DNA of 6,579 nucleotides from Actinomycetes bacterium (GTDB lineage Bacteria; Actinomycetota; Acidimicrobiia; Acidimicrobiales; Palsa-688): assembly GCA_021796905.1 (NCBI GenBank), contig JAKABK010000109.1, positions 1-6,579 of the forward strand, written 5' to 3'. Below are positions 5,868-6,579 of this stretch, piece after piece. Both the position numbers and the translations under genes were made by a program. Below the pieces are notes generated by a model, which saw only the letters and a program-made list of their open reading frames with translations, ran no database searches and was not told the origin of the DNA. How positions within the stretch are numbered: the first letter of the stretch is position 1; every line of letters begins with the position of its first letter.

Positions 5868-6242
5868 GTGAGGATCCGTGTCGCAGCGCTCGACCACGTC
5901 CAACTCGCCATGCCCGCCGGTCGCGAGGCCGAGGCCGAGGAGTTCTACCGCGACCTGCTCGGCTTCGGCGTGGTAGCGAAGCCGGAGCCCCTCGCGTCCC
6001 GGGGAGGTCGTTGGTTCACTTCGGGGACCGTCCGGGTGCATCTCGGGGTGGAGGAGGACTTCAGGCCGGCGCGCAAGGCGCACCCCGCTTTCCGAGTGGA
6101 TGGTTTCGACGACCTCGTCGCGAAGCTCCGAGACGCAGGGGTGTCCTGGCGCTGGGACGAGGAGCTCCCCGGGGTCCGGCGTCTGTATGTCGACGATCCG
6201 TTCGGGAACCGCATCGAGGTGATCGACAACGCCAGTAGCTGA
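5868..6242 (+). CDS. VOC (glyoxalase/dioxygenase-like) family protein
   Basis: This 124-residue protein is a single vicinal-oxygen-chelate domain made of two beta-alpha-beta-beta-beta halves. The first half starts ALDHVQLAMPAGREAEAEEF (7-26) and continues YRDLLGFGVV. The second half is AHPAFRVDGFDDLVAKLRDAG (71-91), and it closes with LYVDDPFGNRIEVID (106-120). Candidate metal ligands of the family are kept: His10, His72 and Glu117. VOC proteins act as lyases, dioxygenases, isomerases or antibiotic-binding resistance proteins, usually as dimers, so the exact reaction cannot be told. The length is normal for a complete one-domain member. GTG 5868 is chosen because GGAAGGA is eight bases upstream and the domain begins at once. 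The gene stands alone, after decayed sequence and about 100 bp before the YbaK-like gene in the same direction. Confidence 0.9.
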   Translation: MRIRVAALDHVQLAMPAGREAEAEEFYRDLLGFGVVAKPEPLASRGGRWFTSGTVRVHLGVEEDFRPARKAHPAFRVDGFDDLVAKLRDAGVSWRWDEELPGVRRLYVDDPFGNRIEVIDNASS

Positions 6243-6339
6243 CCGTCCCCGGGCTGACATCGGCTCGGCGAGCGTCGCGGGGGGCTCCCGGCGGCGGTGT
6301 CGCGTGGGTTGGCGGACCGGGTGGCGGTAAGCTCCGGCC

Positions 6340-6579
6340 GTGCCACCCGGGGAGGGGCTCCGCCGAAGCGCTGCCGCTGTCGTCGTCGCACTCGGCGAGA
6401 TGGCCCCCGGGGCCGAGGTGCGCCAGCTCGACTCGTCGGCCCGTAGCGCCGCTGAGGCTGCGAGCGCATTGGGCTGCGATGTCGGCGCCATCGCCAGCAG
6501 CCTGGTGTTCATGGCCGATGACGGGCCTGTGCTCGTGATGACCAGCGGCGCGCACCGCGTCGAGCTCGACCTGGTCGCT
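6340..6579 (+). CDS. YbaK/ProX-type aminoacyl-tRNA deacylase domain protein, N-terminal part
   Basis: Eighty codons from GTG 6340 run off the window edge. After a short helix the sequence reads GAEVRQLDSSARSAAEAASA (23-42), LGCDVGAIASSLVF (43-56), then DDGPVLVMTSGAHRVE (59-74). This follows the family pattern of a strand and helix (ELDxSTRTAAEAAxALG), a core SLVF strand, and a PVLVLTSGxxRVD strand. YbaK-like proteins remove wrongly attached amino acids from tRNA, such as Cys-tRNA-Pro. The position usually held by the functional Lys before SLVF is Ser here (residue 52 in ASSLVF), as I believe occurs in some actinobacterial relatives, so the substrate may differ. An in-frame TAA at 6328 rules out earlier starts; ATG 6400 would lose the first helix. 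No strong ribosome site precedes the GTG. The C-terminal half is not visible. Confidence 0.8.
   Translation, partial: MPPGEGLRRSAAAVVVALGEMAPGAEVRQLDSSARSAAEAASALGCDVGAIASSLVFMADDGPVLVMTSGAHRVELDLVA

Noticed and set aside
4544..6238. Plus-strand open frame of 564 codons
   Set aside because: It crosses the antisense of the reductase, two remnants and the out-of-frame VOC gene. It is open because of high GC; only the short MFS-like and helix pieces within it are meaningful.
5250..6512. Minus-strand open frame of 420 codons
   Set aside because: Antisense to the VOC and YbaK-like genes, low-complexity Arg/Pro/Ser composition.
1..6579. CRISPR array or riboswitch
   Set aside because: No regularly spaced repeats and no recognisable riboswitch core were seen on either strand.

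Overview
The window is very GC-rich and most genes use GTG or TTG starts. Together with a Ddn-type deazaflavin (F420) dependent reductase, this points to a high-GC Actinomycetota chromosome. F420 enzymes of this type are typical of mycobacteria, Frankia, Streptomyces and Acidimicrobiia-like lineages. I cannot name the genus from the sequence alone.

Layout. (1) Positions 1-1258, minus strand: a long conserved protein of unknown function, cut by the window edge at its C-terminus and broken by a one-base frameshift near 736. (2) 1259-1790: a leader and intergenic stretch with two strong GC hairpins and a short tandem repeat, but no gene I can support. (3) 1791-1874, minus strand: tRNA-Leu with anticodon UAA and an encoded CCA end, 53 bp from the next gene on the opposite strand. 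(4) 1928-2836, plus: a multi-pass DMT/NIPA-like permease. (5) 3047-4318, plus: an ArsB/SLC13-type ion permease with two matching half-repeats. (6) 4349-4768, minus: the F420-dependent Ddn-family reductase, convergent with the permease across a perfect 14-bp palindrome. (7) 4769-5867: about 1.1 kb without an intact gene, holding frame-broken remnants that look like a PEP-utilising enzyme and the N-terminus of an MFS transporter. (8) 5868-6242, plus: a single-domain VOC/glyoxalase-like protein. (9) 6340-6579, plus: the N-terminal part of a YbaK/ProX-type aminoacyl-tRNA deacylase domain, running off the window.

The intact genes do not form an obvious pathway. The two permeases lie in the same direction, but about 210 bp separate them, so an operon is uncertain. 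The left third (broken unknown gene, hairpins, tRNA) and the 4.8-5.9 kb stretch look like plastic or decaying sequence between ordinary housekeeping and accessory genes. The least explained item is the unknown protein family on the left, with structured DNA in front of it and a tRNA gene beyond.
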